Shown: piece by piece, positions 5,960 through 6,436 of the stretch
Layout: each line of letters begins with the position of its first letter
How positions within the stretch are numbered: position 1 is the stretch's first letter
NCBI GenBank assembly: GCA_031261385.1
Contig: JAISJS010000194.1
Coordinates: 1-6,436 of the forward strand
DNA length: 6,436 nt
Direction of reading: 5' to 3'
DNA from: Treponema sp.
GTDB taxonomy: Bacteria > Spirochaetota > Spirochaetia > Treponematales > Breznakiellaceae
Made by a program: the position numbers and the translations under genes
The notes under the pieces: model-generated
What the model saw: only the letters and a program-made list of their open reading frames with translations
What the model was told of the DNA's origin: nothing
Databases searched by the model: none

Positions 5960-5988
5960 ATAATAATCCATGTATTTTAAGATGTCAA
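5960..5988 (-). promoter_or_regulatory. Sigma-70-type promoter of the prd operon
   Basis: On the minus strand TTGACA (5988-5983), a 17-nt spacer, TATTAT (5965-5960). Perfect -35, near-perfect -10, ideal spacing. Transcription would start near 5953, giving a leader of about 115 nt before prdC that contains the palindrome at 5911-5924. I looked for and did not find a clear sigma-54 -24/-12 pair, which is notable because clostridial prd genes are controlled by the sigma-54 activator PrdR. Confidence 0.75.
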
Positions 5989-6017
5989 GGGAAAAGCGAA
6001 AAAAATTGCTCTTCAAC

Positions 6018-6151
6018 AGCATTACTACGAATCGAACATAGGGTTCCCCCGCTATTCCCTAGTGATTCGCTCAAGATAATACAAACGGAGTATTAGGGGG
6101 GTGAATTGTTTGGCGATGTTATTCACACGCCGCTACGGTATTTTTAATGCT
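6018..6151. repeat. Nested inverted repeats: three hairpins enclosed by a 7-bp pair
   Basis: Outer arms AGCATTA (6018-6024) and TAATGCT (6145-6151) are perfect complements. Inside lie three possible hairpins: CGAATC/GATTCG with inner TAGGG/CCCTA (6028-6069), TAATAC/GTATTA (6077-6095), and GTGAAT/ATTCAC (6101-6126). Together they resemble a multi-branched structured RNA or a cluster of DNA-binding dyads. On the minus strand, 6041-6025 also forms a tRNA-like T arm (CTATG-TTCGATT-CGTAG) directly followed by the outer arm. The segment sits between the leftward prdC promoter and the rightward promoter. Its strand and function are undetermined. Confidence 0.4.
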
Positions 6152-6179
6152 TGACAAGTGATACTTATTGGTATATTAT
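6151..6179 (+). promoter_or_regulatory. Strong rightward sigma-70-type promoter
   Basis: TTGACA (6151-6156), a 17-nt spacer, TATTAT (6174-6179): the same quality as the prdC promoter and divergent from it. Transcription would begin near 6187 and run at least 250 bases to the window edge without a recognisable gene, so it serves either a gene with a long leader beyond 6436 or a small RNA. Confidence 0.65.
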
Positions 6180-6315
6180 TATATATAGAATATAGATCAG
6201 TACGGAAAACGGTGATTCTTTATGCACCGGGCGGAAGCAGAAGAGGGTAGTAACAGTATGCGCAGCGATTGTGCGTGTGTTGACCTGAATAAAAATGCAG
6301 GATAAGATTTTTAAT

Positions 6316-6365
6316 ATACAAAAGTCACCGCAAAAAACTATCCTTTTTGTATCTTTATGCATAAA
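6316..6365. repeat. Inverted repeat and adjoining palindrome in the rightward leader
   Basis: ATACAAAA (6316-6323) and TTTTGTAT (6345-6352) form an 8-bp perfect inverted repeat around a 21-nt loop. Next to it TTTATGCATAAA (6354-6365) is a 12-bp perfect palindrome. The ten-base string TCTTTATGCA occurs at 6352-6361 and also at 6217-6226. In AT-rich DNA part of this may be chance. Candidate operator or leader structure for the rightward transcript. Confidence 0.35.
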
Positions 6366-6436
6366 TTTACTTTTTTGCTGCAAACAAAGTTTTCAGAGAG
6401 CCCAGGTTTAAAAAATAGAAAATAAGATTTGACAAG

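Larger units (their letters stand above)
5839..6436. other. AT-rich intergenic region upstream of prdC, no gene seen
   Basis: About 600 bases with no reading frame that carries both a plausible start site and protein-like sequence. The base composition drops well below that of the genes. It contains leftward promoter elements for prdC, a palindrome, nested inverted repeats, a strong rightward promoter, and further small repeats near 6217-6365. It looks like a control region between prdC and a rightward gene that starts beyond 6436. A second TTGACA at 6429-6434 on the plus strand is cut off by the window end. Confidence 0.75.

Noticed and set aside
5993..6014. Possible terminator GAAGAGC/GCTTTTC on the minus strand upstream of prdC
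   Set aside because: The U-rich run lies in the loop rather than after the stem, and the promoter follows directly.
6222..6305. 27-codon plus-strand frame (starts MHRAEAEEG) after the rightward promoter
   Set aside because: The ATG has no convincing ribosome site and the peptide matches nothing known to me; kept only as a remark in the findings.
6165..6383. 72-codon minus-strand frame with a TTG start
   Set aside because: It runs through the rightward promoter region, has no ribosome site, and shows the Phe/Ile/Cys-rich composition expected of random AT-rich DNA.
1..6436. CRISPR array, insertion sequence or transposase
   Set aside because: No regularly spaced repeats, no transposase-like frame and no terminal inverted repeats with target duplication were seen.

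Overview
The window is one leftward (minus-strand) gene cluster for Stickland-type reductive amino-acid metabolism. Read in the direction of transcription it runs: prdC (RnfC-like electron carrier), prdA (pyruvoyl proprotein of D-proline reductase), a small conserved-looking prd-cluster protein, prdB (selenocysteine subunit with an in-frame UGA), a 424-residue PrdA paralogue, tRNA-Sec (selC), and the first 61 codons of selB, which runs off the left edge. The host is a strict anaerobe that can use proline as electron acceptor, such as a Firmicute or an amino-acid-fermenting spirochaete. Nothing here fixes the phylum. Coding DNA looks near 50% GC, and the long intergenic region on the right is much more AT-rich.

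Right region (5839-6436): about 600 bases with no convincing gene. It holds a strong sigma-70-type promoter for prdC, a second near-copy of that promoter just ahead of the prdC ribosome site, a perfect palindrome between the two, a set of nested inverted repeats (6018-6151), and a strong rightward promoter (6151-6179) whose gene would lie beyond the window. Middle (1734-5838): prdC-prdA-small ORF-prdB, spaced by 22-37 nt with good ribosome sites, evidently one operon. PrdC should pass electrons from NADH to the reductase. PrdA and PrdB form the enzyme, which opens D-proline to 5-aminovalerate. A 15-bp hairpin lies after prdB. Left (1-1662): the PrdA paralogue, then selC with its own promoter, then selB. 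These last two supply the tRNA and elongation factor needed to read the UGA in prdB, so the selenoprotein and part of its decoding machinery sit side by side.

The most notable observation is that the 424-residue paralogue is a circular permutation of PrdA. It begins with the sequence found just after PrdA's self-cleavage site and ends with the sequence found just before it. The simplest reading is a fusion of PrdD-like (PrdA C-terminal half) and PrdE-like (PrdA N-terminal half) proteins, giving a one-chain mimic of processed PrdA that cannot make a pyruvoyl group. Other points of note: a possible AUU start codon on the small ORF, absence of an in-frame UGA in prdC, and possible paired regulatory elements upstream of prdC.
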